Below, piece after piece: positions 1 through 10,200 of a stretch of DNA of 54,462 nt. Numbering within the stretch: position 1 is the stretch's first letter; the number at the start of each line of letters is the position of its first letter. Made by a program: the position numbers and the translations under genes. The stretch comes from Burkholderiaceae bacterium. GTDB taxonomy: Bacteria; Pseudomonadota; Gammaproteobacteria; Burkholderiales; Burkholderiaceae_C. Location of the stretch: contig JAITMV010000171.1 of assembly GCA_031277295.1 (NCBI GenBank), forward strand, positions 1-54,462. The letters run 5' to 3'. The notes beneath the pieces are model-generated. The model was not told the origin of the DNA, did no database searches, and saw only the letters and a list, made by a program, of their open reading frames with translations.

Positions 1-1201
1 CGGCGAGATCGTTCAGTTGAAAGCTCCAGCCAATGTTTTCGGAAAATTTCATGTCGCCGAGATAGGCGCCGCTTTCCGCGTCGTAAATTTTTGGCGTTTC
101 CCACGGCAAAATGAACCAACTTCCTTTGAGCAGCGGCGAGGTGTCGTTGGTCACCGAACCTTGGCTGAAATTACCAGTCTGCGGCCCGACATCATCAACA
201 TATTCCCTGATGGCGAAGGAGGGAACATCGGGCAAGTCGTAGGCTCCGATTTTCACGACCTGGGTGCTTGCCTTGCTCGCCGAACTAGCCACGCCGGAAA
301 CTCGGGCCTGGAAGGTGTACTCTCCCGGCGCAAGCACGATGTTCTGCGCGTCGTAGCTCCAAGTCGCGCCGCTGACTTTTTCAGCGTTGTGCCAGGTTGC
401 GCCGTTGTCCAACGAGATTTGCACCACCTCGTTAGCCGCAAGTTCACCCGTTACCTCCGCCGTGACGATCAACGTCTGGTCCCAGGTCACGAAATCGTTC
501 TCCCCAATCCGTGGGACGCCAGGTCCCGCCACGTCGTTGCCGGTCGTATCGTCGGTGATGGCGGTGATGGTGGCGATTGCCGTGGGTGGGGGCGGTAACG
601 GATCCACGGACACCGGCTCTTCCGGCACCGGCAGCGGACCCGTCCAGTTATAAGAAAAAGTCACCGCGGCCGAAGGCTTGGAAACATTACCCGCCGCATC
701 GATCTGCCGCGCCTGCACGGTGTTGTCGCCGAGTACCGGCGTAAAGCTCGTACTCCAGGTGGCGCCTTTGTCGGCTGAATATTCCACCGTCGCGCCGGCC
801 TCGATCCTGCTCAACTTGATCGGCAGGACAGCGGCAGAATCCATATCAAACGCGGCAACAGGCGCCTTCGGTGGCGTCTTGTCCAGCGTAAAGTTCACCG
901 CCGCTGAGGGCGCCGAGACATTGCCCGCCGCGTCAATCTGACGTACCAAGACCGTGTTGTCGCCTTCTTGCGCCTTGAGCTTTGGCTTCCATGTGGCGCC
1001 GCCATCGGTCGAATACTGCAGCTTCGCGCCGCTCTCAATACCGCTTAGCGCCAGCGCGCCGTCGCGGGTGAGCATGTCGTTGTCGCTGGCGCCCGTATCG
1101 TTGACCAGCGCCACATCTGGCGCCTTGGGCGGTGTCGTGTCAGCCACTTTGCGGGCAGCGCCTGCCCCGAGCTTGTTACCGTTTGCTTTATCGTTAGCCA
1201 T
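1..1201 (-). CDS. Ig-like repeat surface protein, N-terminal part (runs off the left edge)
   Basis: The frame is open from ATG at 1199-1201 to the window edge, giving about 400 residues with no stop. A GAGG ribosome site lies 8 bases before the ATG. The protein starts MANDKANGNK and goes almost at once into Ig-like modules of about 85-90 residues. The first carries the signature NDTGASDND, a YSTDGGATW strand and RQIDAAGNVS. The same module type fills the middle of the giant protein at 4468-9873, so the two are paralogues. Unlike the two giants further right, this one has no BapA-like N-terminal domain and no hydrophobic segment, and no signal peptide is visible. A type I secreted adhesin or surface-layer repeat protein is inferred; the C-terminus that would show this lies outside the window. 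Confidence 0.8.
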   Translation of the reverse strand, partial: MANDKANGNKLGAGAARKVADTTPPKAPDVALVNDTGASDNDMLTRDGALALSGIESGAKLQYSTDGGATWKPKLKAQEGDNTVLVRQIDAAGNVSAPSAAVNFTLDKTPPKAPVAAFDMDSAAVLPIKLSRIEAGATVEYSADKGATWSTSFTPVLGDNTVQARQIDAAGNVSKPSAAVTFSYNWTGPLPVPEEPVSVDPLPPPPTAIATITAITDDTTGNDVAGPGVPRIGENDFVTWDQTLIVTAEVTGELAANEVVQISLDNGATWHNAEKVSGATWSYDAQNIVLAPGEYTFQARVSGVASSASKASTQVVKIGAYDLPDVPSFAIREYVDDVGPQTGNFSQGSVTNDTSPLLKGSWFILPWETPKIYDAESGAYLGDMKFSENIGWSFQLNDLA

Positions 1202-1406
1202 TAGTTATACCTCATTCGTGTTTAGGAAATTAAGAAAATGAACTTGAAAACCGCAGTTGGCCGCTTGCCGCCTTTAGAAAAAAACCTTATGAACGCCCGC
1301 GCTCAAACGCACGCAGGCGCATGTGGAGCCGCAGCATTCGCCCTTGCCGGCCCCCTCCCCCTACCCTAATGACGACTCAGATCGGCCGCTTCCAACTACC
1401 GTTTCC
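1202..1406. other. Intergenic stretch before the palindromic repeats
   Basis: Upstream region of the leftmost Ig-like gene. Apart from the GAGG ribosome site near 1210, no gene or clear promoter was found. Confidence 0.4.
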
Positions 1407-1510
1407 AGGAGCCTGGTCGGACGTGGGACTCGCCGAAAGCGGAAATCGACCCCAGCGAGCAAAGTTTCCGCTGGATTTTCAGCCGACGATTCCACGTCCG
1501 ACAGGTTCCT
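1407..1510. repeat. Palindromic repeat unit, about 104 bp
   Basis: The ends are inverted repeats: AGGAGCCTGGTCGGACGTGG at 1407-1426 against the complement of TCCACGTCCGACAGGTTCCT at 1491-1510. Inside, AGCGGAAA and TTTCCGCT form a second stem. The whole unit can fold into one long imperfect hairpin. It directly abuts the next palindromic element at 1509. Confidence 0.65.
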
Positions 1511-1676
1511 AGTGCTCCGTTCCACCAAAAAGTTGACAAATTGAAATCGATGGATTTGTTCGTCAGGCAAGGCGCAAACCGGAGCAATACCGAGTGGTAT
1601 TGCGAGGATTTGCTTTCGCAGCATGACGGACAAAGACGCGATTTCATGTCAATGTTTTGGTGGAACGGAGTACTAG
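1509..1676. mobile_element. MITE-like palindromic element, copy A (168 bp)
   Basis: Terminal inverted repeats of 22 bp with one mismatch (core CTCCGTTCCACCAAAA at the left, TTTTGGTGGAACGGAG at the right), both ending in CTAG. The centre holds an imperfect hairpin around GGTATTGC/GCAATACC. It encodes no transposase. A recognisably similar central hairpin is found in elements near 10031, 10390 and 48184, although their terminal repeats differ. A non-autonomous transposon is inferred; no matching transposase is present here. Confidence 0.65.
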
Positions 1677-1719
1677 GGCAGCAGCATAAGAGGCGGCGCG
1701 CACTTTGTCAGTGACTAAG

Positions 1720-2373
1720 TCACGCAGCCGAAATTAGCGCTTGCAAACTGTCGCGCGCATGCAGCACAATGTGTCCGCGCGACTGAGCGATCCAGCCCTG
1801 GCGCTCGAACTGCTTGAGCTGACGGCTCACCACTTCGCGCGCCGAACCCAGTTCAGTGGCAATGCGCGCGTGCGTCAGGCGCAGCGCCTCGGGCGCGGGC
1901 GGCGCTTGATGCAACAAAAAACGCGCCAGCCGCACGTCGATGCGCAGCAGCGCCACCTCCTGCACGCGGCCTACCAACTCGGCCAGCCGCGCGCCCAGGG
2001 CGCCGAACACCAACGCTCGAAAAGGCGCGCAATGCGCCAGCAGCGACTGAAAGTCGTCCACACTCAAGACTGCAAAGCAAATCGGCGTTTCGGCGATGCC
2101 CTCGGCCGCGTAGGGGTTGCCGCTGAGCAGACAGCACGTGGTCATCATGCACGCCTGCCCCGGCTCCAACCGGTACAGCACAATCTCGCGGCCTTGCGGC
2201 GAAAGAATTTGCACCCGCACGCAGCCTTGCAGCAGCAGTACGAATTGGCGGCAAGGCGTGCCCGGCACAAAAATCCGCTGTCCGGCGCCGACCGCGCTGG
2301 CGCGGGCGCAGCGGGCCAACTCTTGCACCAGCACGGGGTCCAAACGCTGGGCCAGGAGATCGTGCAAGTCCAT
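1720..2373 (-). CDS. Crp/Fnr-family transcriptional regulator
   Basis: A 217-residue cytoplasmic DNA-binding regulator. An N-terminal cyclic-nucleotide-type beta-barrel covers about residues 15-125 (strands around GQRIFVPGTPCRQFVLLLQG and REIVLYRLEPGQ). A C-terminal winged helix carries the recognition region IATELGSAREVVSRQLKQFE. Fnr-type cysteine spacing for an N-terminal Fe-S cluster is not seen, so the effector is unknown. I chose ATG at 2371-2373 because it lies 16 bases after the DUF4139 stop; an upstream start at 2409 would overlap that gene. The order and spacing suggest an operon with the DUF4139 gene. The targets cannot be read from the sequence. Confidence 0.85.
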   Translation of the reverse strand: MDLHDLLAQRLDPVLVQELARCARASAVGAGQRIFVPGTPCRQFVLLLQGCVRVQILSPQGREIVLYRLEPGQACMMTTCCLLSGNPYAAEGIAETPICFAVLSVDDFQSLLAHCAPFRALVFGALGARLAELVGRVQEVALLRIDVRLARFLLHQAPPAPEALRLTHARIATELGSAREVVSRQLKQFERQGWIAQSRGHIVLHARDSLQALISAA

Positions 2374-2389
2374 ATCGACGCGACGCCGC

Positions 2390-3826
2390 TCACAACTGGG
2401 TACGCACACGGTAGCTCAGCGTGGTCTTGCCATCCGCCGGCACCGGGATGTCCCATGAAGCGGAGTTGGCGCCCGACTTGCGGTGCGGGTGGCTTTCTTT
2501 GAGGATTTTCCACTCGCCCGGCAGCGGTTCAACCACGCGCACCGTGACCGGCTGGTTTTTGGCATTGGCCAGTTCGATGGCGACTTCCTGCTCGGACACC
2601 CGCTCCGAAATACGCGCACCGTCAGTACGCTTCCAATTGCCGGTAATGTCAAAGGCGTTACCGACCTTCAAGCGCACGGGTTCGTTTTTGGGCGTGTGCT
2701 CGATGCGGTCTTCACCGATGAAAAGCGGGCGTCCTTCTTGGTCTTTTTTATACGCCCGCACGACGCCTTCGGGCAGCGGCTGGCCGAGGTCGCCGTCCTT
2801 GTTGTCGAACTGGATGAACACCTCCACGGCGCGCTTGTAGCCGCGCTCGGGCGGAATCAAATCTACCATGTACCAGTTCCCCGCGCCCTCCATTCGATAT
2901 TCTTTTTGCACCGGCACGCGCGCCGCCGACAGCAACGCCACTTGCTTGGTCTGCTGGTCGCGCAGCGTCGTCGGCCGCCCCAGTGTGTAAAGGTGGTACT
3001 CGAACAAAGACTCGCGCGTCAAGCCCGAGTCTGGCGCCGCCGCCGCCATCCGCAGCGCCTCGGCCCTGACTTGCGGCATCTCATCGGGGGCGCGATTGAC
3101 GTTGCCGGCCACCAGTTGCAGCTTGGCGTTTTCATAGGCGGTGCCGCTGCTGTTGGTCAGCGTCACCCAGCCAGCCAAGTCGAGCGTTTTCTCGTCGTTG
3201 GCCAGTGAAGCGACGTAATCAGCCTTCCACGACAGGCCGCCCGACAGGTACGACAGCTCGGCGCGCTGCGCTCCGGCCTTGTCGCTGTCCAGATCGACCA
3301 CCAACGTGGGCCGCTCGCGCAGCGTCGCCGGCACGTCGGCGTAGACGATGCGGGCGTTGGCGGGCAGGTCGGTTTCTATGCGGTCGGCGTATTTCAGCAC
3401 CACGCCATCGTTGTTGGCCAGCACCGTGGCCTGCTCGCGGGTTTCGGTATTGCCGCGCTCGTTGTAGCGCACCACCGTCACCGTTTTGCCGACGTACTTT
3501 TCGAGCAGCTTTTTCGGCGTCAGCAGATCAAAGTCGAAATTCTGCTCGCGCAAGGTCAGCCGCGCGCCCGAAAGGCTGCGCAAACTGGCCGTCTGCGGCT
3601 TGATCTGGCCCGAGACCTCGCGCAGCGCCAGCAGGTTGCGTCCGGCGTTCAGGTTGAGCTCGCGCTCCTCGCGAATCAACGCCAGCGACTCGTTGTAGAT
3701 CGTCACCGCCACCGCCTTGCGGTCCTCGGCGCGGCTGACAGTCTCAGCCAGCGGCGCCGATTGCGCCACAGCGCCAGCGGCGGCGATAGCCAGCGGCGCG
3801 CACAGTAGGCAAGAAAAGAATTTCAT
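2390..3826 (-). CDS. DUF4139 domain-containing secreted protein
   Basis: 478 residues. It starts with a typical signal peptide (basic MKFF, hydrophobic core, AVAQSAP cleavage region near residue 22), so it is probably periplasmic or exported. The rest matches the DUF4139 family: an N-terminal beta-rich part (VTIYNESLALIREERELNLNAG) followed by the mucoidy-inhibitor-like C-terminal domain with LSYLSGGLSWKADYVA and the terminal SWDIPVPADGKTTLSYRV. The biochemical function of the family is not established. It is the first gene of a probable two-gene unit with the Crp/Fnr gene. Repeats begin immediately upstream of its ATG, which lacks a strong ribosome site. Confidence 0.85.
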   Translation of the reverse strand: MKFFSCLLCAPLAIAAAGAVAQSAPLAETVSRAEDRKAVAVTIYNESLALIREERELNLNAGRNLLALREVSGQIKPQTASLRSLSGARLTLREQNFDFDLLTPKKLLEKYVGKTVTVVRYNERGNTETREQATVLANNDGVVLKYADRIETDLPANARIVYADVPATLRERPTLVVDLDSDKAGAQRAELSYLSGGLSWKADYVASLANDEKTLDLAGWVTLTNSSGTAYENAKLQLVAGNVNRAPDEMPQVRAEALRMAAAAPDSGLTRESLFEYHLYTLGRPTTLRDQQTKQVALLSAARVPVQKEYRMEGAGNWYMVDLIPPERGYKRAVEVFIQFDNKDGDLGQPLPEGVVRAYKKDQEGRPLFIGEDRIEHTPKNEPVRLKVGNAFDITGNWKRTDGARISERVSEQEVAIELANAKNQPVTVRVVEPLPGEWKILKESHPHRKSGANSASWDIPVPADGKTTLSYRVRTQL

Positions 3827-3831
3827 TTCAG

Positions 3832-4318
3832 TGTTCCATGTCGCTCACGCACCAGCCCCGCATCGCATGAAACGAAACGCGCTGGTTTGTAACCCCCTCC
3901 CCCTTTGGGGGAGGGTTGGGGTGGGGGCCTGCGGTGTTGCCAGCAAGCGTGGAGTGAGGTTCACCCCGCCCTACATTTGCTTTTTTTGCGCCGCCGGCCC
4001 CCATCCCCGCCTTCCCCAAAGGGGGAGAAAAACCGGCGAGATCAAGGTCAGTTTCACTTCAGTTGTTCATAGCGCTCGCGCGCCACCCGCGACGCATGAA
4101 ACCAAGCGCGCCGCCTCGCCTTCGTCATTCCCGCGAAGGCGGGAATCCAGCGGCGCTTCCTCGAACCGATTGCTTGAACGCGCGCCCTTGGATTCCCTGT
4201 CATTCCCGCGCAGGCGGAAACTTCGCGGGACTGACGAAGGAAAGGACAGGGTGAGAATTCCAGTTTCACTTCAATTGTCCATGGCGCTCACGCGCCACCC
4301 GCGACGCATGAAACGTTT
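3832..4318. repeat. Cluster of dispersed short repeats
   Basis: No gene is seen here. Identifiable units: GC-rich CGCATGAAAC-ending repeats at 3832-3880, 4063-4102 and 4274-4314; G/C-run hairpins of the CCCCCTTTGGGGGAGGG type at 3894-3932 and 4001-4027; a GTTCACCCCGCCCTAC unit near 3958; and two REP-like CATTCCCGCGAAGGCGGGAA units at 4122-4150 and 4200-4245. The same units recur in other gaps of this window, at 10616-11010, 13424, 14868, 15491-16015, 22461-22580, 26985-27120, 28190-28440 and 47424-47745. Confidence 0.75.
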
Positions 4319-4321
4319 GGC

Positions 4322-4408
4322 GTAGGGGCACCCCTTGTGGTTGCCCTGTGTGCGCGACACCGGCCCTTGTCCAGTGGATACAAGGGCAACCACAAGGGTT
4401 GCCCCTAC
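4322..4408. repeat. 87-bp hairpin with 26-bp inverted ends
   Basis: GTAGGGGCACCCCTTGTGG begins the left arm (4322-4347); the right arm (4383-4408) ends CCACAAGGGTTGCCCCTAC, with one mismatch over 26 bp. The arms surround a 35-bp loop. It lies 60 bp past the stop of the giant gene at 4468, so it could end transcription, but no T-run follows. A dispersed palindromic element is as likely. Confidence 0.65.
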
Positions 4409-4467
4409 AGCGGTCGCGCTAAACGGGTCAAGTTTCATCTCAGTACTCCATAGCGCCTGTGTGCTGG

Positions 4468-7400
4468 TTACATCACCGCGGCATCTTGCGGCTGGAGCAG
4501 CAGATCGGCCACGTAAGCAGCGGCGTTGCAGACACCCGCCTCGCCATTCGAGGCCTGCGCTTGCGCGAGCGCGGCGTCCATGCCCGCGGGCAACACTGCC
4601 GCAACAGATACCACCGCGGGCGGCGTGCCGTCAACGATGCCATCGAGATCAATCTGCTGTTCGTCCGCATCGGGGTCGCTCACAAGCGCCGACAAACTGA
4701 TAGGGCCAGGGCAAGGGCCAGAACTTACCGGTAAGCTCAACGTCCAGTCGGTAATCTCGCCCACCTCCTGCGCGGGCAAGACGGTCACATTGCCAGCCGT
4801 GTCCGTAAGCTGCAACATGACCGAGTGACTGCCCTCGCTCAGAGGCGTGGGCAACGTATAGCTCCAACCGCCCTCATCATCCCTCGTGACCGGCTGCGCT
4901 GACGCGCCATCAATACTGATCTCCAGCCTATCCACCCAAGCGCTCTGTCTGGCAAGACTCTCGGGAGTCGTTCCAAAGTCGATCACATAATCCGGCGCCA
5001 CGATACCGCTCAAAGTCAAGCCATCGGCGCTGAGCGTGACCGTGTTCTCTACCCGCCCTTCCCACAGCCACGGCGCATCGGTGTCCACCACCATCACCTG
5101 ACTAGCCAGCAGCGTACCCGCGGCCTCGCCATCGACGACCCGCACCTGCACCGTGCTAGCCCCCTCCCACAGCGGGTTGGCACTGGTGTCGAAGCTCCAG
5201 GTCGTGCTGCCCGCCGCGACATCGACATTCAACCAGCCCTGCTGGTAGTTATCCAGGTTGATCTGCAACGTCTGGCTGTCCGTCAGCGCCTGGCTCAGCG
5301 TACCGTGAATGGTCTGCAAGCCGCTGTTGGTGATGTAGTCGTGCGCCGACACCCCGCTGTCGTCGCTGATGCCGTCAATCGTCGCCGCGGGCAAGTTCCC
5401 GCTGGCGATCTGAATCTGCTGCTCGGGAAAGATGGTGGTGTTGCCAGCCATGTCGGTGACGGAAAACACCAGCGTGTGACTGCCCGCGCCGAGCGCCGTC
5501 GGCAGTAGAGACGACCACGACCAGCCGTCGTGGTGCGTGACCGGCAGCGCCTCGGCGCCATCGACGCTGACTCGCACCTCCTCTTGTCTGACCAGATCGC
5601 GCAGCGGCCCTGTGATTCCAGCCAAGTAGTCAAGGGTGATAAAAAGCACCGAAGTGAAGTCGCCGCTGAGCGTCAGGCCGTCGGCGCTGACCGTAACCTC
5701 ATCGTCCAGGCCCCAGCCCGAGGGCGCATAGGTATCGACCGCCATCGCCCGGCTGGCCAGCGTGCCGGCGCCAGTGTCGTCGAGCACCCGCGCCTGCACG
5801 ACGTAGAGGCCATCGCCCAGCGGGTTGGCGCTGGTGTCGAAACTCCAGCCGGTGCCGCCCGCCGCGACATCAACATCCCGCCAGCCCTGGCCGTCACCCA
5901 GGTTGATCTGCAACTTCTGGCTGCCGGTCAGCGCCTGGCTCAGGGTGCCGTTGACGGCGAGCGCGCCGCTGTTGGTGACGTAGTCGTCCGCCGAAGCGCC
6001 GGTGTCGGGGCCGATGCCGGTGATCTGTACCGCTGCCGTGGGCAACCCGCTGGTCACCACCGCGTCCACCTCGACCGCCTCGGAGGCCAGACGGATCGTG
6101 TCACCGGCCGAATTGGCGAGCACCAAATTCACCGTGTACTGGCCCGAAGTCAGCGCAAGCGGCAACTCGTAACTCCAACTACCGTCGCCGTTGATCGCCG
6201 CCATCCCAGGCTGTTCGGCGCCATTGATAGCGACGCGCAGCCCCGCGAGATTGCCCAGCCAGCCGCTTATCTGCCCGCTTAAAGTCATGCCATCGGCGCT
6301 GACCTGGATAGCGCCGTCGAGCATCGCGTTCCAGAAATGGATGTTGTCGATCTCAGGGGGCACTGCCTCCGGGTCGCCAGCCAGTCCGCCCAGGCCACCC
6401 AACTCCAAGACGCTTGCGCCGCCAGTGGACTCGCCAGTGGTATCGGCGGTTGGAATGCCGCCGTCTTGAGTGGCACCAGTAATGCTGGCGGTTTGGGCCG
6501 CGCCTGGGTCGGCGGGGGGAGGGTTGGCGGTGAACGTGAAGGTCAGCGGTTCGGAAGGCAACGAAGGATTGCCCGCCTTGTCGATCTGACGCGCCCAGAC
6601 GGTGTTCTGGCCTTCCACCAGCGGGGGGGCCTTGTTCCAATCATCCTTAGTAATCCAGTTGGTGCCGCCATTGATCGAAAATTCTATTTGCGCGCCATCC
6701 TCCAGACCGCCCACACTCAACCCAGCATCGCTAGTAATGTTGTCGTCCGACTTGCCGGTGTCGTTGCTCAGCTTGATCGTCGGCGCTTTTGGCGGCGTCA
6801 TGTCGATATAGGTGAACTTCAACTCAGCGGAAGGTTCCGAGATATTGCCCGCTGCATCGGTCTGCCGCACCACGACGGTGTATGAGACGCCACTATCCAG
6901 CCTGAAGCTGTTTCCCCAGTCGGCAAGGTCAATCCAGGTGGTGCCGTTAATGGAAAACTCCAACTTCCCTCCGCCTTCGCTGGGCGTCACTGTCAAACTG
7001 TAGTCGCTGGTAATGTTGTCACCCTGTATGTCGGTGTCGTTAGCCAACTTCACCACCGGCGCTTTCGGCGGCGTCTTGTCGATGTAGGTGAACTTCAGTT
7101 CAGCGGAAGGCTCCGAGATATTGCCCGCTTTGTCGATCAAGCGCACACGAACCGTGTTTTCGCCTTCCTTCGGACTGAATGTCTTGTTCCAGGTGCTACC
7201 GTCAATGGAATATTCCACCTCCGCGTCTGACTCTCCGATTATTTTCAGTGCAGGGTCGGTGGTGATGTTGTCGCCTGGTGTGTCGGTGTCGTTGGCCAGC
7301 GTCACCACCGGCGCGTCCGGCGCTACGTTGTCTTCAAGCGTAAAGGTCAGCGGTTTGGAAGACGGCGAAACGTTGCCCGCCACATCTGTGTGGCGAGCAA

Positions 7401-9873
7401 TGACAGTATGGACGCCATCATCTAAGGACTGCTTCGTCCACTCTTCCCGGCTCATCCAATTGTCGCCGTTGTTAAGGGAATACTCCAACGTCCCGCCATT
7501 CTCGCTGGGCGTCGTTGTCAGACTGTAGTCACTGGTAATGTTGTCGCCCGGCTCATCGGTGTCGTTCTTCAGCGCCACCACAGGGGCAGACGGTGCTTGG
7601 GTGTCAAGCGTGAACTGGAACGACGTCGACGGCGAAGCCTTGTTGGACGACGGATCGACCTGACGCACCTCGACTTTGTTCAGGCCCTCGACCCAGGTTG
7701 GCTCAGTGCTGCTCCAACTCTGGGCGTCATTGGCGAAGTATTCAACCCTGTTGCCAGGATCGACCCCGGTAATTGTCAGCGCGCCATTGCTGGTAACCCG
7801 GTCGGTGTCGTCCGCGCCGGTGTCGTTCTCCAATTCAACATCCGGCGCGTCGAGATCGTCGTCGGAATCCGCATCACTATCGGAATCGCCGTCCGAGTCG
7901 GAATCTGAGTCACTGTCGGCGTCGCTGTCGCTATCCGAGTCGCTATCGGCGTCACTGTCCGAGTCACTGTCTGAGTCGGAGTCGCTATCGCTATCTGAAT
8001 CGCTGTCGGAGTCACTGTCACTATCGGAGTCAGAGTCGCTATCGCTGTCGGAGTCCGAGTCACTGTCTGAGTCGGAATCACTGTCGCTGTCGGAGTCGGA
8101 GTCGGAATCCGAGTCAGAGTCACTATCGGAATCAGAGTCGCTGTCCGAATCGGAATCACTGTCACTGTCGGAGTCAGAGTCGCTATCCGAGTCACTGTCG
8201 CTGTCTGAATCGCTGTCGGAATCCGAGTCACTATCGGAGTCGGAATCGGAGTCGCTGTCCGAATCGGAATCGCTATCGCTGTCGGAGTCCGAATCGCTAT
8301 CCGAGTCAGAGTCGCTGTCGCTGTCGGAATCCGAGTCGCTATCGGAATCAGAGTCACTGTCTGAATCGGAATCGCTGTCGGAGTCGGAATCCGAGTCAGA
8401 GTCACTATCGGAATCAGAGTCGCTATCCGAGTCACTGTCGCTGTCTGAATCGCTATCGCTGTCGGAATCCGAGTCGCTATCGGAATCGGAGTCACTGTCT
8501 GAATCGGAATCGCTATCCGAGTCACTGTCTGAGTCGGAATCACTGTCACTATCCGAATCGGAGTCAGAGTCGCTATCCGAGTCAGAGTCGCTTTCACTAT
8601 CGGAGTCAGAGTCACTATCGCTGTCGGAGTCCGAGTCACTGTCTGAGTCGGAATCACTGTCGCTATCGGAGTCGCTATCCGAGTCAGAGTCGCTATCACT
8701 ATCGGAGTCAGAGTCAGAGTCACTGTCGCTGTCGGAGTCCGAATCGCTATCCGAGTCAGAGTCACTATCGCTGTCTGAATCCGAGTCACTATCGGAGTCG
8801 GAATCGCTATCCGAGTCACTGTCTGAGTCGGAATCACTGTCGCTGTCGGAATCCGAGTCGCCATCGTCGCCGTCCCAGTGCGCCACCACCTTGTCGCTGA
8901 CGTTACCCGCGGCGTCTTGCGCTTGCACCGTAACCTCGCCTTCCGACTGCGTTTTTGACGCTGGAACCGACCAGTTTCCGTCGGCGCTGGCCACCGTCGT
9001 CGAAGCCGTGCCGTCCGGCCAGGTCACGGTAACTTTCGAGCCGGCTTCGGCTTGGCCCGATGCCTGAGGTTTGCCGCTGGCATCGCTTAGCGTGATCTTC
9101 GCTGGCGGATCGATTTGCGTGTCAATGGTCAGCGTGAGGTCCGCCGCCGCGCTCTTATTGCCATTCGGGTCGGACTGGGTGGCCATGAAGGTGTACACCC
9201 CATCTTGCAGATCAGTTTCGGGCCTCAGGCTCCAATTGCCGTCCTCGTCCACGATGGCCGAGCCGACCACCTGGCCGGCCCCGGTCATTACCGTGACGGT
9301 ATTTCCGGCCACGCCGGTGCCGCTGAAAGTGGGCCGTTTGTCGTCGATGGCGCCGTCCGCCGCGACTGGGCCGCTGATGTCTCCCTTGTTATCAAGCACC
9401 GACAGGGTGGGCGCGGCTGGTTTGCCACCCGTCGCGCCACCCCCTACGTTGTTGTCGGAGTTTTGATCGATCACCACCACGCCGGCGAACAGCGCCGCCA
9501 CGCTCAGCGCGGCCAGCACGTAGTCGCCGCGCTCGGCCGGGACGGACCAACTCAGCGCCTCGTCACTAATCCCGTCCGCGCCACTGCTCAAGGCGCGCGA
9601 GAAGTCCACCCGGTAAAGCTGTTCACCGTCGATGAATACGAGCTGGTCCTCGGCAGCGCCGCTGAAAAAACCGCGGATCGTCAGCTTGGAGCCGTTCGCG
9701 AACTCAATCACCAAATCATTGCCCTCAAGCGAGAAGTTGCGCACCTCCTCGCGCGCCGCGCTAACGGCAAAAACCTCTTTGCGTCCCGCGTCCGCCGTCA
9801 CCGTCTGACCGGCGGCCACCTGTACCACCGTGCTGTCAGAAAACATGTTTGTCACGCTATTGCCATCGGCCAT
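4468..9873 (-). CDS. Giant BapA-like surface protein with Ser-Asp tract and Ig-like repeats
   Basis: 1801 residues, start ATG at 9871-9873 after a GGAGAT ribosome site. Layout: residues 1-92, BapA-prefix-like beta domain ([32 protein letters not shown]); 118-136, hydrophobic segment; 150-335, two Ig-like domains; 339-673, an almost pure Asp-Ser tract; 675-1115, five Ig-like modules of about 88 residues with NDTD..GDNITSD signatures; 1275-1705, two copies of an Ig-like pair of about 210 residues ([12 protein letters not shown]...GTLSQALT). The last about 95 residues show neither RTX repeats nor a clear secretion signal. The N-terminus is homologous to that of the giant at 16037-21991. A biofilm or adhesion role is inferred from the architecture. 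The Ser-Asp tract recalls Gram-positive Sdr/Clf stalks; calcium binding by it is possible but not shown. Confidence 0.85.
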   Translation of the reverse strand: MADGNSVTNMFSDSTVVQVAAGQTVTADAGRKEVFAVSAAREEVRNFSLEGNDLVIEFANGSKLTIRGFFSGAAEDQLVFIDGEQLYRVDFSRALSSGADGISDEALSWSVPAERGDYVLAALSVAALFAGVVVIDQNSDNNVGGGATGGKPAAPTLSVLDNKGDISGPVAADGAIDDKRPTFSGTGVAGNTVTVMTGAGQVVGSAIVDEDGNWSLRPETDLQDGVYTFMATQSDPNGNKSAAADLTLTIDTQIDPPAKITLSDASGKPQASGQAEAGSKVTVTWPDGTASTTVASADGNWSVPASKTQSEGEVTVQAQDAAGNVSDKVVAHWDGDDGDSDSDSDSDSDSDSDSDSDSDSDSDSDSDSDSDSDSDSDSDSDSDSDSDSDSDSDSDSDSDSDSDSDSDSDSDSDSDSDSDSDSDSDSESDSDSDSDSDSDSDSDSDSDSDSDSDSDSDSDSDSDSDSDSDSDSDSDSDSDSDSDSDSDSDSDSDSDSDSDSDSDSDSDSDSDSDSDSDSDSDSDSDSDSDSDSDSDSDSDSDSDSDSDSDSDSDSDSDSDSDSDSDSDSDSDSDSDSDSDSDSDSDSDSDSDSDSDSDSDSDSDSDSDSDSDSDSDSDSDSDSDSDSDSDSDSDSDSDSDSDADSDSDSDSDADSDSDSDSDGDSDSDADSDDDLDAPDVELENDTGADDTDRVTSNGALTITGVDPGNRVEYFANDAQSWSSTEPTWVEGLNKVEVRQVDPSSNKASPSTSFQFTLDTQAPSAPVVALKNDTDEPGDNITSDYSLTTTPSENGGTLEYSLNNGDNWMSREEWTKQSLDDGVHTVIARHTDVAGNVSPSSKPLTFTLEDNVAPDAPVVTLANDTDTPGDNITTDPALKIIGESDAEVEYSIDGSTWNKTFSPKEGENTVRVRLIDKAGNISEPSAELKFTYIDKTPPKAPVVKLANDTDIQGDNITSDYSLTVTPSEGGGKLEFSINGTTWIDLADWGNSFRLDSGVSYTVVVRQTDAAGNISEPSAELKFTYIDMTPPKAPTIKLSNDTGKSDDNITSDAGLSVGGLEDGAQIEFSINGGTNWITKDDWNKAPPLVEGQNTVWARQIDKAGNPSLPSEPLTFTFTANPPPADPGAAQTASITGATQDGGIPTADTTGESTGGASVLELGGLGGLAGDPEAVPPEIDNIHFWNAMLDGAIQVSADGMTLSGQISGWLGNLAGLRVAINGAEQPGMAAINGDGSWSYELPLALTSGQYTVNLVLANSAGDTIRLASEAVEVDAVVTSGLPTAAVQITGIGPDTGASADDYVTNSGALAVNGTLSQALTGSQKLQINLGDGQGWRDVDVAAGGTGWSFDTSANPLGDGLYVVQARVLDDTGAGTLASRAMAVDTYAPSGWGLDDEVTVSADGLTLSGDFTSVLFITLDYLAGITGPLRDLVRQEEVRVSVDGAEALPVTHHDGWSWSSLLPTALGAGSHTLVFSVTDMAGNTTIFPEQQIQIASGNLPAATIDGISDDSGVSAHDYITNSGLQTIHGTLSQALTDSQTLQINLDNYQQGWLNVDVAAGSTTWSFDTSANPLWEGASTVQVRVVDGEAAGTLLASQVMVVDTDAPWLWEGRVENTVTLSADGLTLSGIVAPDYVIDFGTTPESLARQSAWVDRLEISIDGASAQPVTRDDEGGWSYTLPTPLSEGSHSVMLQLTDTAGNVTVLPAQEVGEITDWTLSLPVSSGPCPGPISLSALVSDPDADEQQIDLDGIVDGTPPAVVSVAAVLPAGMDAALAQAQASNGEAGVCNAAAYVADLLLQPQDAAVM
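7855..8859 (-). repeat. Ser-Asp coding tract (335 codons)
   Basis: A degenerate hexanucleotide repeat encodes alternating Asp and Ser for residues 339-673 of the giant protein, with rare Glu, Ala and Gly substitutions, most of them at the C-terminal side. Serine is encoded by both TCN and AGY codons and Asp by GAC and GAT. The protein repeat is therefore kept while the DNA is scrambled, which suggests selection on the protein. Length change by slippage or recombination is likely over time. Confidence 0.95.
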
Positions 9874-10030
9874 GAGTCATCTCCGTATTCAAACCAAAAT
9901 CAAGTTGTTCAAGGCATCCGCCAAGGCCGATGCCGGTAGCGAGTTGCAAGCGCCTGTTCGCACGTTTTCCCGAGGCCGCGGCGGGCCGCTTGATCTCGAC
10001 CCCACCCAAAAGGCAAGCAGCCTTGCCTCA
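9874..10030. other. Upstream region of the giant gene
   Basis: It contains the GGAGAT ribosome site of the giant gene at about 9880-9886. No other gene or clear promoter was recognised before the repeat element that starts near 10031. Confidence 0.4.
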
Positions 10031-10200
10031 GGCAACCGTTGAACAAGCCTGCCGCGACTGGCTTATCCCGCACTCGCGGGCGGTCTGCGTCGAAGGCAAA
10101 TGCTCGCGCCACCACCCGGTGCGCTTTAAGCTTTGCGCCTCGCATCCCCAAAAGCCGAATCTGGGCGCGCTTTGCTCGCGCAGACCTGCTCAGAGGCTCC
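10031..10200. mobile_element. MITE-like palindromic element, copy B (about 170 bp, diverged)
   Basis: Imperfect inverted ends: GAACAAGCCTG near 10041 against the complement of CAGACCTGCTCAGAGGCTCC at 10181-10200. Its centre has GCAAATGCTCG, then a CCACC/GGTG stem, then CTTTGCGCC, the same order as in copies A and C. The left end resembles 15165-15215, which is probably a fragment of the same type. Boundaries are approximate. Confidence 0.45.

Noticed and set aside
1711-1723. GTGACTAAGTCAC as terminator of the Crp/Fnr gene
   Set aside because: Stem of only 5 bp, overlapping the stop codon, with no T-run.
7855-8859. Possible CRISPR or satellite array
   Set aside because: The period is 6 bp, matching Asp-Ser codons, with no spacers. 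It is coding.
7676-9067. 463-codon open frame on the plus strand reading Ser-Glu-Ser-Leu repeats
   Set aside because: It is the antisense of the Ser-Asp tract. The hexanucleotide repeat keeps this frame open by its composition. No ribosome site, and the minus-strand protein has continuous homology.
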